From the NCBI GenBank assembly GCA_963699175.1, contig OY969418.1:124001-188000 (forward strand): a stretch of 64,000 nt of DNA. The letters run 5' to 3'. The notes beneath the pieces are model-generated. The model was not told the DNA's origin. It did not search any database and was given only the letters and a program-made list of their open reading frames with translations. Position numbers and translations under genes: made by a program. Below, piece by piece: positions 9,423 through 18,469 of this stretch. Origin of the DNA: JACPYM01 sp963699175. GTDB taxonomy: Bacteria; Acidobacteriota; Blastocatellia; RBC074. Every line of letters starts with the position of its first letter. Positions within the stretch are counted from its first letter, which is position 1.

Positions 9423-10655
9423 TCAATCACTTACTGCGGCTTCTGCTATCGGAGCACGCCACAAGTTGCGCACAGCCAACGTTGCGCCAATCGCCACCAG
9501 CAAAGACGCTGCAATAAACGCAGCCCCCGGCAGTTGCACTGGCGCAGCGCTCGAGGTGAAAAAGCCAAAGAGTTGCGTAGCCATCACTGGCCCCAGAATC
9601 GCTGCGATGCTTTGAATGCTGCTCAGCGCGCCTTGCACCGCGCCTTGTTCAGTGGCCGAAACCATTTTGGTGATGAGCGATTGGATGGCTGGCCCAGCGA
9701 TCCCGCCCAGACTAGACACTATGATGATGACGTACATCATCCAACCGCGCGGCGCCAAGCCATAGCCCAGATAACTCAGCGAAGCGATCAACAGCCCCGT
9801 AATCAGCGCCCTGCGCTCGCCCCACAATTTGACCAGCTTGCCCGTTAAGCCGCCCGACACCAGCCCAAACATTACGCCTACCAGGGTGAGCGACAGGCCG
9901 GTATCTAAAGGCGTCCAGTTGAAGCGATAGGTGGTGTAAAGCACCCAAGTGCTCGGCAGCGAATCGTGCGCCAGCCGGTCAAGTGTAATCGTCGCCGCTA
10001 AGCCCAACACGAGCGGGTAACGCGCCAATGCGCCGAGCGAGCCGAGCGGATTGGCGCGCGCCCAATCAAACGGGCGGCGGTTCTCTTTCGCATGCGATTC
10101 GGGCAGGACAAAACAACCGTAAAGCCAGTTGATTAGTGTCAGCGCCGCCGCCACTATAAACGGCATGCGCAAACCCTGGCTGCCCAATAGGCCGCCCAAC
10201 GCCGGCCCGACAATAAAACCGACGCCAAAACAGGCGCCGATCAGACCGAAGTTTTTCGCGCGCTCTTCGGGCGGGGTGACATCTGCGACGTAGGCATTAG
10301 CCGCCGCGATGTTCGCTCCCGTGATGCCTGCAATGAGGCGTCCGACAAAGAGCCACCCCAGGCTCGGCGCAAACGCCATCAACAAATTGTCCAAACCCGC
10401 GCCCAGTAAGGAAAGCAGAATGACGGGCCGCCGTCCGTACGCGTCACTGAGATTGCCCAGGATCGGCGCAAAGAGAAACTGCATCAGCGCATAGGTGGCG
10501 ATGAACCAACCGAAGACCGTCGAACCTTCGCTGAGTGTGCCGCCGTACATCGTCGTGACCAGTTTGGGCCAAACGGGAATGATCATCCCAATGCCCAGCA
10601 TATCAATCACAATGGTGACGAGAATGAACCGCACGGCGGCTTGACGGTTTTGCAT
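9423..10655 (-). CDS. MFS efflux transporter, TetA-like (410 aa)
   Basis: A 12-helix major facilitator protein of the drug:H+ antiporter type. It opens with a first helix containing VTIVIDMLGIGMIIP. The conserved loop 2-3 signature GNLSDAYGRRPVILLS is near residue 67, and a long helix with GACFGVGFIVGPALGGLLG, typical of the TetA/tetracycline branch, is near residue 135. I chose the ATG at 10655, which has GAGGAG upstream; the frame opens earlier but runs through a palindromic repeat. Tetracycline resistance should not be assumed; the subfamily also exports sugars and other drugs. Neighbouring VOC genes suggest a role in detoxification, which is an inference. Confidence 0.85.
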   Translation of the reverse strand: MQNRQAAVRFILVTIVIDMLGIGMIIPVWPKLVTTMYGGTLSEGSTVFGWFIATYALMQFLFAPILGNLSDAYGRRPVILLSLLGAGLDNLLMAFAPSLGWLFVGRLIAGITGANIAAANAYVADVTPPEERAKNFGLIGACFGVGFIVGPALGGLLGSQGLRMPFIVAAALTLINWLYGCFVLPESHAKENRRPFDWARANPLGSLGALARYPLVLGLAATITLDRLAHDSLPSTWVLYTTYRFNWTPLDTGLSLTLVGVMFGLVSGGLTGKLVKLWGERRALITGLLIASLSYLGYGLAPRGWMMYVIIIVSSLGGIAGPAIQSLITKMVSATEQGAVQGALSSIQSIAAILGPVMATQLFGFFTSSAAPVQLPGAAFIAASLLVAIGATLAVRNLWRAPIAEAAVSD

Positions 10656-10673
10656 GAAAGTCTCCTCGAAGAA

Positions 10674-10770
10674 TGTCAGACAAGCTGTCAGAGTCGGTCG
10701 GACACTTCGGTCAGTCACACAATGGGTTAAAGACCGAGACTGCCGACAAGCTCGGTCAGCTTGTCTGACA
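10674..10770. repeat. Palindromic repeat between MFS and VOC genes
   Basis: The ends TGTCAGACAAGCTG and CAGCTTGTCTGACA are perfect 14-base inverted repeats. Internal GTCGGTC/GACCGAGA segments give a longer imperfect stem. Confidence 0.85.
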
Positions 10771-10774
10771 TAGC

Positions 10775-11221
10775 CTACTGTGCGGCGCGCCGCTCCATCT
10801 CTTCCTCCGTCAATTCCTCGACGCGCGTAGCCAGCCACCAAGTAATGCCAAACGGATCGGTCACGCCGCCCTCGCGATTGCCGTAAAACTTCTGGCTCAC
10901 GGGCATCACTACTTGCGCTCCTGCGGCGACGGCTTTGTCAAAGAGAGCATCAGCGTCTTCGACATAAGCATAAATGCTCACTGGCGCATAGGCCGGCGTC
11001 GCCTGCACGGCGACGTCCTGATGTTCGCCAAGCATCACCGGCGAATCGCCGATGATCAGCTCGGCGTGCCGCACTCTACCTTCGGGCGTAGTCATCTGGT
11101 CAAGCACTCTTGCGCCAAAGGCCGCCGCGTAGAACTCCAGCGCGGCAGCGCCGTCATTCACGACCAGAAAAGGCGTCAGATTGTGATGTGTTTCAGGGCG
11201 ATAGTTTACTTTGCTGCTCAT
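10775..11221 (-). CDS. VOC/glyoxalase-fold protein (148 aa), second of three
   Basis: A PhnB-like glyoxalase-fold protein: FLVVNDGAAALEFYAAAFGA near residue 17, AELIIGDSPVMLGEH near 55 and DPFGITWWLATRVEEL near 125. I chose the ATG at 11221 because AAAGGAG precedes it; an earlier ATG seven codons upstream is also open. It is paralogous to the VOC genes on either side. The C-terminal EEMERRAA tail is charged. Function is limited to the fold: metal-dependent dioxygenase, isomerase or ligand-binding protein. Confidence 0.8.
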   Translation of the reverse strand: MSSKVNYRPETHHNLTPFLVVNDGAAALEFYAAAFGARVLDQMTTPEGRVRHAELIIGDSPVMLGEHQDVAVQATPAYAPVSIYAYVEDADALFDKAVAAGAQVVMPVSQKFYGNREGGVTDPFGITWWLATRVEELTEEEMERRAAQ

Positions 11222-11324
11222 GGATTCTCCTTTGTTATTCAATTACAGATGATGTATACGCGCCTAATCGAGCTAGGCAACAACGTTGGCTGCCGGTTTA
11301 CGAGTCCTGCCGGTTGCGACCACA

Positions 11325-11786
11325 TCAGCTCTTGAGGATGCTGGACCAGCGTTCCTCTCGCTCCGTCGGTGAAGTCTCTTCGACGCGCGTGGAAATGGTC
11401 CACACGTGCCCGGCCGGATCAACAATCCGCCCGGTGCGGTCGCCCCAGAACTGGTTCTTCACTGGAAGCAAGACCTTTGCTCCGGCAGCCACCGCACGTT
11501 CGACCACTGTGTCCACGTCTTCGACATAGACGTAGAGCACTGGTGAACTACCGTCCGGCTGCGGAGCACGGCTCGCCAAGCTTGGCCACTCGGCTTCGAT
11601 CATGACCATAGCTCCGCCGATTGTCAGCGCCGCATGCGCTACGCTCCCATCTGGCCCCGGTCGGCTCACCAACTCAACCGCGCCAAACGTGGTCTTGCAG
11701 AAGTCAATCTCAGCCGTAGCGTCGCGGCATACTAACATCGGCATCACAACTGGGACGCCGTCAGGGACAGATTTCGCGTTGCTCAT
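11325..11786 (-). CDS. VOC/glyoxalase-fold protein (153 aa), third of three
   Basis: Same fold as the two neighbours: MLVCRDATAEIDFCKTTFGA near residue 17, AALTIGGAMVMIEAE near 52 and DPAGHVWTISTRVEE near 123. In DPAGH the Phe usually found after Asp-Pro is replaced by Ala. GGAGG precedes the ATG at 11786. It lies between the second VOC gene and the AraC-type regulator, all on one strand, which supports common control. Confidence 0.8.
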   Translation of the reverse strand: MSNAKSVPDGVPVVMPMLVCRDATAEIDFCKTTFGAVELVSRPGPDGSVAHAALTIGGAMVMIEAEWPSLASRAPQPDGSSPVLYVYVEDVDTVVERAVAAGAKVLLPVKNQFWGDRTGRIVDPAGHVWTISTRVEETSPTEREERWSSILKS

Positions 11787-11873
11787 GTATGTCCTCCAAA
11801 ATCCTAAACCGGTTGCGCTTGTCGCATGTAAGATGCCTCAAGACAATGCACATCGTATTGTAGAAATTTGACC

Positions 11874-12695
11874 TCAGTCGAGTAGCGGGACGTGATTTAG
11901 ATGTTCGCTGCGTTGGGTGAGGTAAACGCTTGGATTGAGGCCAGAGAAAGCTTGGAAATCGCGGATAAAATGCGCTTGATCGAAATAGCCACAAGACACG
12001 GCAACATCAGCCCAGTCCACCTGTTGCGCGCGCTGAATCAGGCTCAGCACTTGTTGGAAGCGCCTGACGCGGCAGAAGAGTTTCGGAGTCAACCCGACTT
12101 GTTCGTGAAAGACCTGGATAAAGCGGCGCGCGCTGAGACCGAGCTGGCCAGTCACGTCTGCGATGGTGCGCGCATGTGGCACGCAATGAAACTCCCGCAA
12201 AGCGAAATTCACCGCCGGATGGCGTGCCAAAGTCCGTGATGCCTGTGCCAGCAGCGCTTGTTCGAGCACGTGAAACTTCGCCTCGGCGGTCTTAGCCTCC
12301 AGCACTCGTTCGCGCAACTCATTGGCCGCCGCACCCCACAGGTCTTCCAACGAAACGTGCAAGTTATGCAACTCGCCCGCTGGCAGATTCAGAAAGGGAA
12401 ACGCGCCGCCCGGTTTGAAATGCACGCCCAGCACGGCTAATTGCGCGGCTGTGTCAATGACGAAGAATTCTGAATGTACGCCGCAAACCAATGTGCCGCG
12501 CAGACGCTGAAATTTATTGTGATCGTTTTTGTCGTAAATGCGCTCCTGGTCTTCTTGCAAGTTGATTACCAACTCGAACGTGCCAGTCGGCAACAGGCGC
12601 TCCTTCGCGTGCGGCTGCGTGTAGCCTTCGTAGAGCCACAAGATGTCTACGAAGTCGGAGAGTGGCGGTGCCGGTTTATGATGGCGGAAGAACAT
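11874..12695 (-). CDS. AraC-family transcriptional regulator (273 aa)
   Basis: The C-terminal third holds two helix-turn-helix motifs of the AraC/XylS type: TIADVTGQLGLSARRFIQVF near residue 177 and DWADVAVSCGYFDQAHFIRD near 225, followed by FSGLNPSVYL. The N-terminal domain (PPLSDFVDILWLYEGY) is the sensor type found with many acidobacterial AraC proteins. It is upstream of the VOC/MFS genes on the same strand and is their likely regulator. The ligand is unknown. Confidence 0.88.
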   Translation of the reverse strand: MFFRHHKPAPPLSDFVDILWLYEGYTQPHAKERLLPTGTFELVINLQEDQERIYDKNDHNKFQRLRGTLVCGVHSEFFVIDTAAQLAVLGVHFKPGGAFPFLNLPAGELHNLHVSLEDLWGAAANELRERVLEAKTAEAKFHVLEQALLAQASRTLARHPAVNFALREFHCVPHARTIADVTGQLGLSARRFIQVFHEQVGLTPKLFCRVRRFQQVLSLIQRAQQVDWADVAVSCGYFDQAHFIRDFQAFSGLNPSVYLTQRSEHLNHVPLLD

Positions 12696-12705
12696 CTGGT
12701 TTCAA

Positions 12706-13254
12706 TTAGAGCTGGTCAAACATGGCATCCGCTTCCATTGCAGTCGCGTCGGCAATAATGTTTGCATAGACGGATAAGGCCGCCATCGCAATTACCTCCA
12801 CAACCTCAGACTGCTTGAGCCCATGTTGGCGGAGCGTTTTGTAGTCTGTTTCGGTCAGACTCTGCGGATCTCTGGAACACTTGACCGCAAAAAGGATCAT
12901 ATCGCGTAGCTTCGGGGCAGGAATCGAGTTGATGTCACGCACGAGACTGTCAAGCAACTCGGGGTTCACTCCCAACATCCGGCAACAAGCAATATGCGCC
13001 GCTGCACAGTAGTGACAGTTGCGATCCTTCGAAATCGCCGCAAAGATCATTTCCTTGATCCAGCGAGGAATCTCCCCGCTCACCAGTACGTTCCGCACAA
13101 CATCCCAAGTCCCACGCGCCACTGTAGGGGAATGGCCCTGCGTCATGATGAAATTTGGAGCCGCCGGAAAGGACATTCTCCGGTGGAAGTCCTCGTAGAG
13201 GTCTTGTACCTCTTGAGGGGCATCATGCGGCAAAAGTGTCGGTATGTTTGGCAT
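12706..13254 (-). CDS. AhpD-like / carboxymuconolactone decarboxylase-family protein (182 aa)
   Basis: The CHYCAAAH segment near residue 80 is the redox Cys-x-x-Cys of AhpD-type alkylhydroperoxidases (CMD fold), and RWIKEMIFAAISKDRNCHYC is the usual lead-in. The helical layout and length agree with peroxidase-related proteins of this family. It stops 10 bp before the AraC gene start on the same strand, so it may be the first gene of the detoxification group. An antioxidant role is inferred from the family. Confidence 0.85.
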   Translation of the reverse strand: MPNIPTLLPHDAPQEVQDLYEDFHRRMSFPAAPNFIMTQGHSPTVARGTWDVVRNVLVSGEIPRWIKEMIFAAISKDRNCHYCAAAHIACCRMLGVNPELLDSLVRDINSIPAPKLRDMILFAVKCSRDPQSLTETDYKTLRQHGLKQSEVVEVIAMAALSVYANIIADATAMEADAMFDQL

Positions 13255-13381
13255 AGTTATAATGAGGGCCTGCTGTGAAGAGGAGTGTCTGGTTGAAGCA
13301 AAAGCCTTTACGCTATGACAAGCCTAAGTCAGCCTTAGCGTATGATTTTTTCAACAATAGTGACATTGCCCCCAGTGATGA

Positions 13382-13460
13382 TATGTACCCACACGCCCGC
13401 GCGGGCAAGGGCTTTAGTTCGAAGTTTCAAGCCCTTGCTCATACGCGTGCTTGCGATTAC
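13382..13460. repeat. Dispersed GCCCTTGCTCAYRCGCG repeat, copy near 13.4 kb
   Basis: CGCCCGCGCGGGCAAGGGCT and CAAGCCCTTGCTCATACGCG form a loose palindrome in the 222-bp gap. GCCCTTGCTCACGC units recur upstream of the S1/P1 nuclease gene near 51.0 kb. Confidence 0.65.
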
Positions 13461-13476
13461 GCTGCTAAAAACCGAT

Positions 13477-14724
13477 CTATAGCTTCGCCGTCGTTGTCCC
13501 ATCTTCGCTCAAGACCACCCGCCGCTTCTGCCACATCGCCAAGTTAGCCAGATGCGGCCCGGTCACGGCGTTGTGACCGACCTCGACTGGCGCGTTGGGC
13601 TCTTGCCGCGACTTGATGCAGTCGAGGAAATTTTTGACGTGCGGTTCGGTTGGGATTCCGCCTTTGTATTCGTGCAGGGGCTGCGGCGCCTTGTTGGTCT
13701 CGGCCCACGGTTCGGGATAAACGCGATAGCCGTCGTCATCCAACTCCATCGTCGCCTTGCGGCCTTGCAAGATGATCTGCCAGCCGTTGTGATACGAGTT
13801 GCTGTAACAGAGCGTCCACGTCGCCATAAACGCGGGATATTCGTAAACAGCGCTGAACGTGTCGGGCGCATCGCCACCCTTGTGCTGCATCACCGCGCCT
13901 TGGCAGACAGCCGAGACGGGCGGTTTCCCCTTGTTACAGAACCACTGGATCACATCCATCAAATGCGTGCCCTGGTCGGTCAAGTGGCCGCCGTTGTAAT
14001 CAATGAAATTGCGCCAGTGAAAGTAGCGCCGCTCATCGAGCGGATGTTTCTTGCGCGCCGTCGCCTGAAACCGCTCCCAATCGAGCTTGCCTGCGAGTTC
14101 CAGCTTCTGCGGCATTGGCTTGCGATTCCAATACCACTGCGCGCGCGCTATAACCACCTCGCCCAACACGCCGTCTTCGACCAGCTTCTTCGCGCCGCGC
14201 ACGGCTTCGGAACTGCGGCGCTGCATGCCGACCTGGACGATCTGTTTGGTCGCGCGCACGGCCTTGACCATCTGCACGCCTTGTTCGATAGAGAGCGAGA
14301 AGGGCTTCTCTGTGTATACGTCTTTGCCTGACTTGACTGCGTCCATCAACACAGGCGCGTGCCAGTGGTCTGGTGTAGCGTTGAGCACGGCGACGACCTC
14401 TTTGTTGTCCAGTACTTCGCGGTAATCGTAGGTCGCCTTGCTGCCCGCACGGCACAGCTTCAGGGCGTTGTTCTGATGTGGTTCGTAGACATCGGCCACG
14501 GCGATGAATTCGACCTCACTGGAAACTTTCAGAAACGATTGCAAATCGCCGCGCCCGCGCCCGCCCGCGCCGACGATAGCCATTTGAATACGCTCGTTCG
14601 CGCCGACTATGCGCGCATAGGATTCGGCGGTGAACAGTCCGGTAGTGGCTACACTGCCTGCCGCGCCGAGGAGAAAATCTCTGCGTCTGCGATCAATTTT
14701 TTGCTCTGGCTTCTGCTCTGACAT
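13477..14724 (-). CDS. Gfo/Idh/MocA-family oxidoreductase with Tat signal (415 aa)
   Basis: A twin-arginine signal (RRRRDFLLGAAGS, residues 13-25) precedes a Rossmann domain (MAIVGAGGRGRGDL near residue 48) and the family motif TEKPFSLSI near 135. Members are NAD(P)-dependent sugar or polyol oxidoreductases, and the Tat-exported subgroup is typical of Planctomycetes and Acidobacteria; the cofactor is loaded before export. GGAGGACG precedes the ATG at 14724. The C-terminal domain is complete. It is separated from its neighbours and divergent from the ADOP permease. Substrate unknown; a periplasmic glycoside-processing role is inferred. Confidence 0.87.
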   Translation of the reverse strand: MSEQKPEQKIDRRRRDFLLGAAGSVATTGLFTAESYARIVGANERIQMAIVGAGGRGRGDLQSFLKVSSEVEFIAVADVYEPHQNNALKLCRAGSKATYDYREVLDNKEVVAVLNATPDHWHAPVLMDAVKSGKDVYTEKPFSLSIEQGVQMVKAVRATKQIVQVGMQRRSSEAVRGAKKLVEDGVLGEVVIARAQWYWNRKPMPQKLELAGKLDWERFQATARKKHPLDERRYFHWRNFIDYNGGHLTDQGTHLMDVIQWFCNKGKPPVSAVCQGAVMQHKGGDAPDTFSAVYEYPAFMATWTLCYSNSYHNGWQIILQGRKATMELDDDGYRVYPEPWAETNKAPQPLHEYKGGIPTEPHVKNFLDCIKSRQEPNAPVEVGHNAVTGPHLANLAMWQKRRVVLSEDGTTTAKL

Positions 14725-15040
14725 AGTTAGCGTCCTCCGTGATTGTTGCGGTGGTTGAATGGTTGCGCGCAGGATAGAGAAGTGCCGAGCAAAAGGCAAA
14801 CAAAGAGTGATGCGAAATTGGGACTGGCGAATCCCGAAAGCGCACAATTGATTGCTGACCAATCCTCTCGCTTACACAATCAAATCTACTTGCCGCAGCA
14901 TTTATGCGCTCAGCTTCGTTGGCACAGCATTTGGCTAGCAGAGAAATAGGTTCTCTGTTTTAACTCGCTACCAACAATTTGTGTCGTCGTGGCCACAACC
15001 TTTGAGTCACGCGGGTGGCCGGAAGGCGAAAGGAAAAGTT
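14725..15040. other. Divergent intergenic region (316 bp)
   Basis: It separates the Gfo/Idh/MocA gene from the first ADOP permease. A sigma-54-like site is at 14920-14935. Nothing else is recognisable. Confidence 0.6.
14920..14935 (+). promoter_or_regulatory. Possible sigma-54 promoter upstream of ADOP permease 1
   Basis: TGGCAC at 14920-14925, then five bases, then TTGGC at 14931-14935. This matches the -24 element exactly and the -12 element (TTGCW) partly. It is on the correct strand about 105 bp before the gene. A similar site precedes the ABC ATPase gene at 30044. Confidence 0.35.
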
Positions 15041-17497
15041 ATGCACTCTCTTTGGCAAGACTTGCGTTATGCCATGCGAATGTTGTTGAAGCGGCCAGGC
15101 TTCACGCTGGTTGCAGTGTTGACGCTCGCGCTGGGTGTCGGCGCAAACACGGCCCTCTTTAGTGTGGTCAATGCTGTGTTGTTGCGCCCACTGCCCTATG
15201 CGCAGGCGCAGCGGCTCGTGCTGTTGTGGGGCAATTTTCAGCAGCTCAATATGGAACGCTTGCCCGCGAAGGCGGCAGAGTTTTTGGACTACCAGACACG
15301 TAATCAAAGCTTTGATCAAGTGGCCGCGTACACGTTGCGCGATTTGACGTTGACTGGTGCGGCGCAACCGGAGCCGGTGTTGGCAGCGCGTGTCTCGGCC
15401 AATCTACTGCCGCTGATCGGCGCGCAGCCACTGTTTGGCCGTCTCATCCAAGCTGAAGAAACAACGCCAAACAGCACGCCGGTGGTCTTGTTGAGTTATG
15501 GCTTTTGGCAGCGCGTGTTGGGCGGTGAGCGAAACGTGTTAGGACGAAGGCTGATGCTCGATGAACAGAGTTACACCATTGTGGGCGTGATGCCAGCGGG
15601 CTTTCAGTTTCCGCACGAAGACTTGTTGGGCAGCGGACGTGTGGATTTGTGGGCGCCTCTCAGCTTTACGCCTGAACAGATCAGCGAGCGTCAGCGGCCC
15701 TATTACCTCACTGTGGTTGCGCGGCTCAAACCAGGCGTCACGATTGCGCAAGCACAGTCTGATTTGGACGGTGTGGCGCGTTGGATGGACGCGAGCTATC
15801 CCAGCTATCGCGGCCCGAATAATAGCGAGATGGGTTGGCGCATCACGGTCGTGCCATTGCTGGAAGAATTGGTTGGCAAGAGCAGTCGCGCGTTGTGGGT
15901 TCTTTTTGCGGCGGTGGGGCTAGTCTTGTTGATTGCTTGCGCCAACGTCGCCAATCTGTTGCTGGCGCGCGCCACGACGCGGCACAAAGAGTTAGCGATT
16001 CGCGGCGCGCTGGGAGCGAGTCGCGCGGCGCTCATCCGGCAACTGCTGGTTGAAAGTGTCTTGTTGGCAGGCTTGGGTGGCGCTGCTGGCTTGTTGCTGG
16101 CGTGGTGGGGTGTTGATCTGTTGACGTGGCTCAAACCGCAGGCTTTGCCGCGCGTGAGTGAGATCAGTTTGAATTGGCGCGTGCTGGCCTTTACCGCGTC
16201 GCTGGCGCTGTTGACTGGCGTCGTGTTTGGCCTCGCGCCCGCGTGGCAAGCCTCGCAACTCGATTTGCAGCAGACACTCAAAGACGGCGGCACGACATCG
16301 AGTGCTGGTTGGCGGCGCTCGACCTTACGCAATCTGTTGGTAGTCAGCGAAGTGGCCTTGGCGTTGGTGCTGCTGATTGGAGCGGGTCTGCTCCTCAACA
16401 GCTTTCTGCGGTTGCAGCGCGTCAGTACAGGCGTGCCAGCCGAGCGTATCTTAACCGCTGGCTTGTCATTGCCGAGTACGAAATATCAAACAGCCGCGCA
16501 AAGAACCGCATTTTTCCAAGACCTGTTGCCGCGCATAGCTGCATTGCCCGGCGTTGAGGCTGCCAGCGCCAGTTCGACACTGCCACTAAGCGGCGCGGCG
16601 ATCACCGATCCGTTTGCTATCGAAGGCCGCCCACTCGATATGAAGCGGCCCAATCTGGCCGGCTGGCAAACAGTCATGCCCAGCTATTTTCGTACAATAG
16701 GCTTGTCGTTAGTGCGCGGACGCGAATTCAACGAAAGCGACAACTCCGAAGCGCCGCGCGTCGTGATTATCAATGAAAGTGCGGCGCGTATCTTCTGGCC
16801 GAATGAAGAAGCGCTCGGCAAACGTCTCACGCTCGGTATGCCGCGCCCCGAAAATCCTTGGGCGACCGTCGCCGGCATCGTCAAAGACATGCCGCAACGC
16901 ACGGTGGATTCCAAACCTGGGCCGGGTTTTTATTTTCCATTTCTGCAACGCTCAGACCGCGCGCTGCACTTACTCGTGCGCACCGCTAACGATCCGACCA
17001 ACAGCATTGAAGCGATTCGGCAGCAGGTTTGGGCGCTCGACAAGGAGCAACCACTCACTAATGTCAAAACGCTGGCTCAGGTGATTGCGGCCACCACCGC
17101 ACCGCGCCGCTTCAATACGCTGTTGTTGGGCATCTTTGCCGCCGTCGCGCTCCTGTTGGCGACACTAGGCATTTACAGCGTGATCTCGTATGCCGTCTCG
17201 CAGCGCACGCGTGAGATTGGCGTGCGGATGGCGTTGGGCGCACAGTCGCACGATGTGTTGCGGCTGGTCATCCGGCAAGGCATGACGTTGGCCTTGCTGG
17301 GTGTAGCGGTGGGCGTAGTGGCGGCGCTTGTTCTTACGCGCTTGCTGAAAACCTTGCTTTACGAAGTAAGCGCAACCGATCCGTTGACCTTTGCGCTGCT
17401 GGCCTTGTTGCTGGCAGGCGTGGCGTTGCTGGCGTGCTATTTGCCCGCACGACGCGCGGCAAAAGTAGACCCGTTGATCGCGTTGCGTTACGAATGA
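15041..17497 (+). CDS. ADOP-type MacB/FtsX permease 1 (818 aa)
   Basis: It has the acidobacterial duplicated permease layout: an N-terminal LWQDLRYAMRMLLKRPGF box, first TM with GANTALFSVVNAVLLRPLPY, periplasmic MacB_PCD domain (residues 60-260), three TM helices of an FtsX domain (270-420), a second periplasmic domain (450-680), and a second FtsX domain ending in PARRAAKVDPLIALRYE. The family exports macrolide-like compounds, lipids or peptides, or acts as a mechanotransducer, with a separate MacB-type ATPase. No ATPase is adjacent; the closest is at 30044. The ATG at 15041 begins exactly at the conserved box. The next gene starts 21 bp downstream. Confidence 0.88.
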   Translation: MHSLWQDLRYAMRMLLKRPGFTLVAVLTLALGVGANTALFSVVNAVLLRPLPYAQAQRLVLLWGNFQQLNMERLPAKAAEFLDYQTRNQSFDQVAAYTLRDLTLTGAAQPEPVLAARVSANLLPLIGAQPLFGRLIQAEETTPNSTPVVLLSYGFWQRVLGGERNVLGRRLMLDEQSYTIVGVMPAGFQFPHEDLLGSGRVDLWAPLSFTPEQISERQRPYYLTVVARLKPGVTIAQAQSDLDGVARWMDASYPSYRGPNNSEMGWRITVVPLLEELVGKSSRALWVLFAAVGLVLLIACANVANLLLARATTRHKELAIRGALGASRAALIRQLLVESVLLAGLGGAAGLLLAWWGVDLLTWLKPQALPRVSEISLNWRVLAFTASLALLTGVVFGLAPAWQASQLDLQQTLKDGGTTSSAGWRRSTLRNLLVVSEVALALVLLIGAGLLLNSFLRLQRVSTGVPAERILTAGLSLPSTKYQTAAQRTAFFQDLLPRIAALPGVEAASASSTLPLSGAAITDPFAIEGRPLDMKRPNLAGWQTVMPSYFRTIGLSLVRGREFNESDNSEAPRVVIINESAARIFWPNEEALGKRLTLGMPRPENPWATVAGIVKDMPQRTVDSKPGPGFYFPFLQRSDRALHLLVRTANDPTNSIEAIRQQVWALDKEQPLTNVKTLAQVIAATTAPRRFNTLLLGIFAAVALLLATLGIYSVISYAVSQRTREIGVRMALGAQSHDVLRLVIRQGMTLALLGVAVGVVAALVLTRLLKTLLYEVSATDPLTFALLALLLAGVALLACYLPARRAAKVDPLIALRYE

Positions 17498-17517
17498 TTC
17501 GAAGGAGGAATCAACCA

Positions 17518-18348
17518 ATGAAGAGATTGATCGCATCGAGCTTGTTCTTACTGCTGGCCCTGACGCTTACTGCTGCCGGGCAAACCAGAGAGTTCCGTCA
17601 CGCGGTGCCGTTCCAACCGGGTGGCGAATTGGTCTTCGACACGGACAAAGGCAGCGTGAAGCTGACTTCGTGGGAGCGCAACGAGGTCTCTGTCTACGCG
17701 CGCATCGAACCGGACGAAAATATGGACGCTGATTATGCACGCCGCGCTGTCGAAGCCGCGCAGGTCGAAATCACCGGCGATGCAAACAGACTTTCGATCC
17801 GCTCGAACTTTGACGCCGTACCGAATAAAAGCCTTGAGCGGTGGAACCAGAGCCGGACGCTGCCGAACATTCATTATGAAATCAGAGCGCCGCGTTCGTT
17901 GAATCTGCGGCTGACTGCCGACCGCTCGCGCGTTGATGTGCAAGGCTTCGCCGGGCGCTTGCAGCTTCAAACCGACCGCTCGCCGGTGGAAGCCCGCGAG
18001 TTGGCGGGCGAGATTCAAATCAAAGTTGATCGTGGCGAGATTCGGCTGGACGCGTTGCGCGGCAGTCTCAATCTGAACACCGACCGCACCAACAGCCGCA
18101 TCGCTGCTTTTGCTATCGAAGGCGATTCACGCTTAAACGTCAGTCGTGGCGAAGTCGAAGTCAGTGTGCCCAACGCACAACGCCTCTCGGTGAGCGCGCG
18201 CACAGGGCGTCGCGAAAACTTCCGCACCGATTTCTCCCTCAGTACGAACAGCTTCAGAAACGATCAGGTCGAGGGCACGATCAATGGCGGCGGCCCGCGT
18301 CTGTCAGTCGAAGGCGACCGCAGCAATGTCTATTTGCGTAGGCAGTAA
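17518..18348 (+). CDS. Exported DUF4097-like beta-repeat protein (276 aa)
   Basis: Residues 1-22 are a signal peptide (LIASSLFLLLALTLTAAG). The rest is a repetitive beta-solenoid-like chain with alternating GSVKLTSW, SRVDVQGFAG, SPVEARELAG, GEIRLDALRG and RTNSRIAAF units, as in DUF4097 putative adhesin-like proteins. AAGGAGGAA precedes the ATG at 17518. It lies 20 bp after permease 1 and before permease 2, so it is probably co-transcribed. It may be a periplasmic partner of the permeases or a quality-control/envelope protein; this is inference from position. Confidence 0.72.
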   Translation: MKRLIASSLFLLLALTLTAAGQTREFRHAVPFQPGGELVFDTDKGSVKLTSWERNEVSVYARIEPDENMDADYARRAVEAAQVEITGDANRLSIRSNFDAVPNKSLERWNQSRTLPNIHYEIRAPRSLNLRLTADRSRVDVQGFAGRLQLQTDRSPVEARELAGEIQIKVDRGEIRLDALRGSLNLNTDRTNSRIAAFAIEGDSRLNVSRGEVEVSVPNAQRLSVSARTGRRENFRTDFSLSTNSFRNDQVEGTINGGGPRLSVEGDRSNVYLRRQ

Positions 18349-18469
18349 AAACGTTCGAATGGCTAGCTGAGCTTGTCGCTGTCTTCGACGTTCGCCCAAA
18401 TCGGAGATGGCGATAAGCTCACCAGCTTATCTGTCTGTACATCAGGCTTTCACAAGCGAGGAAGAAAAG

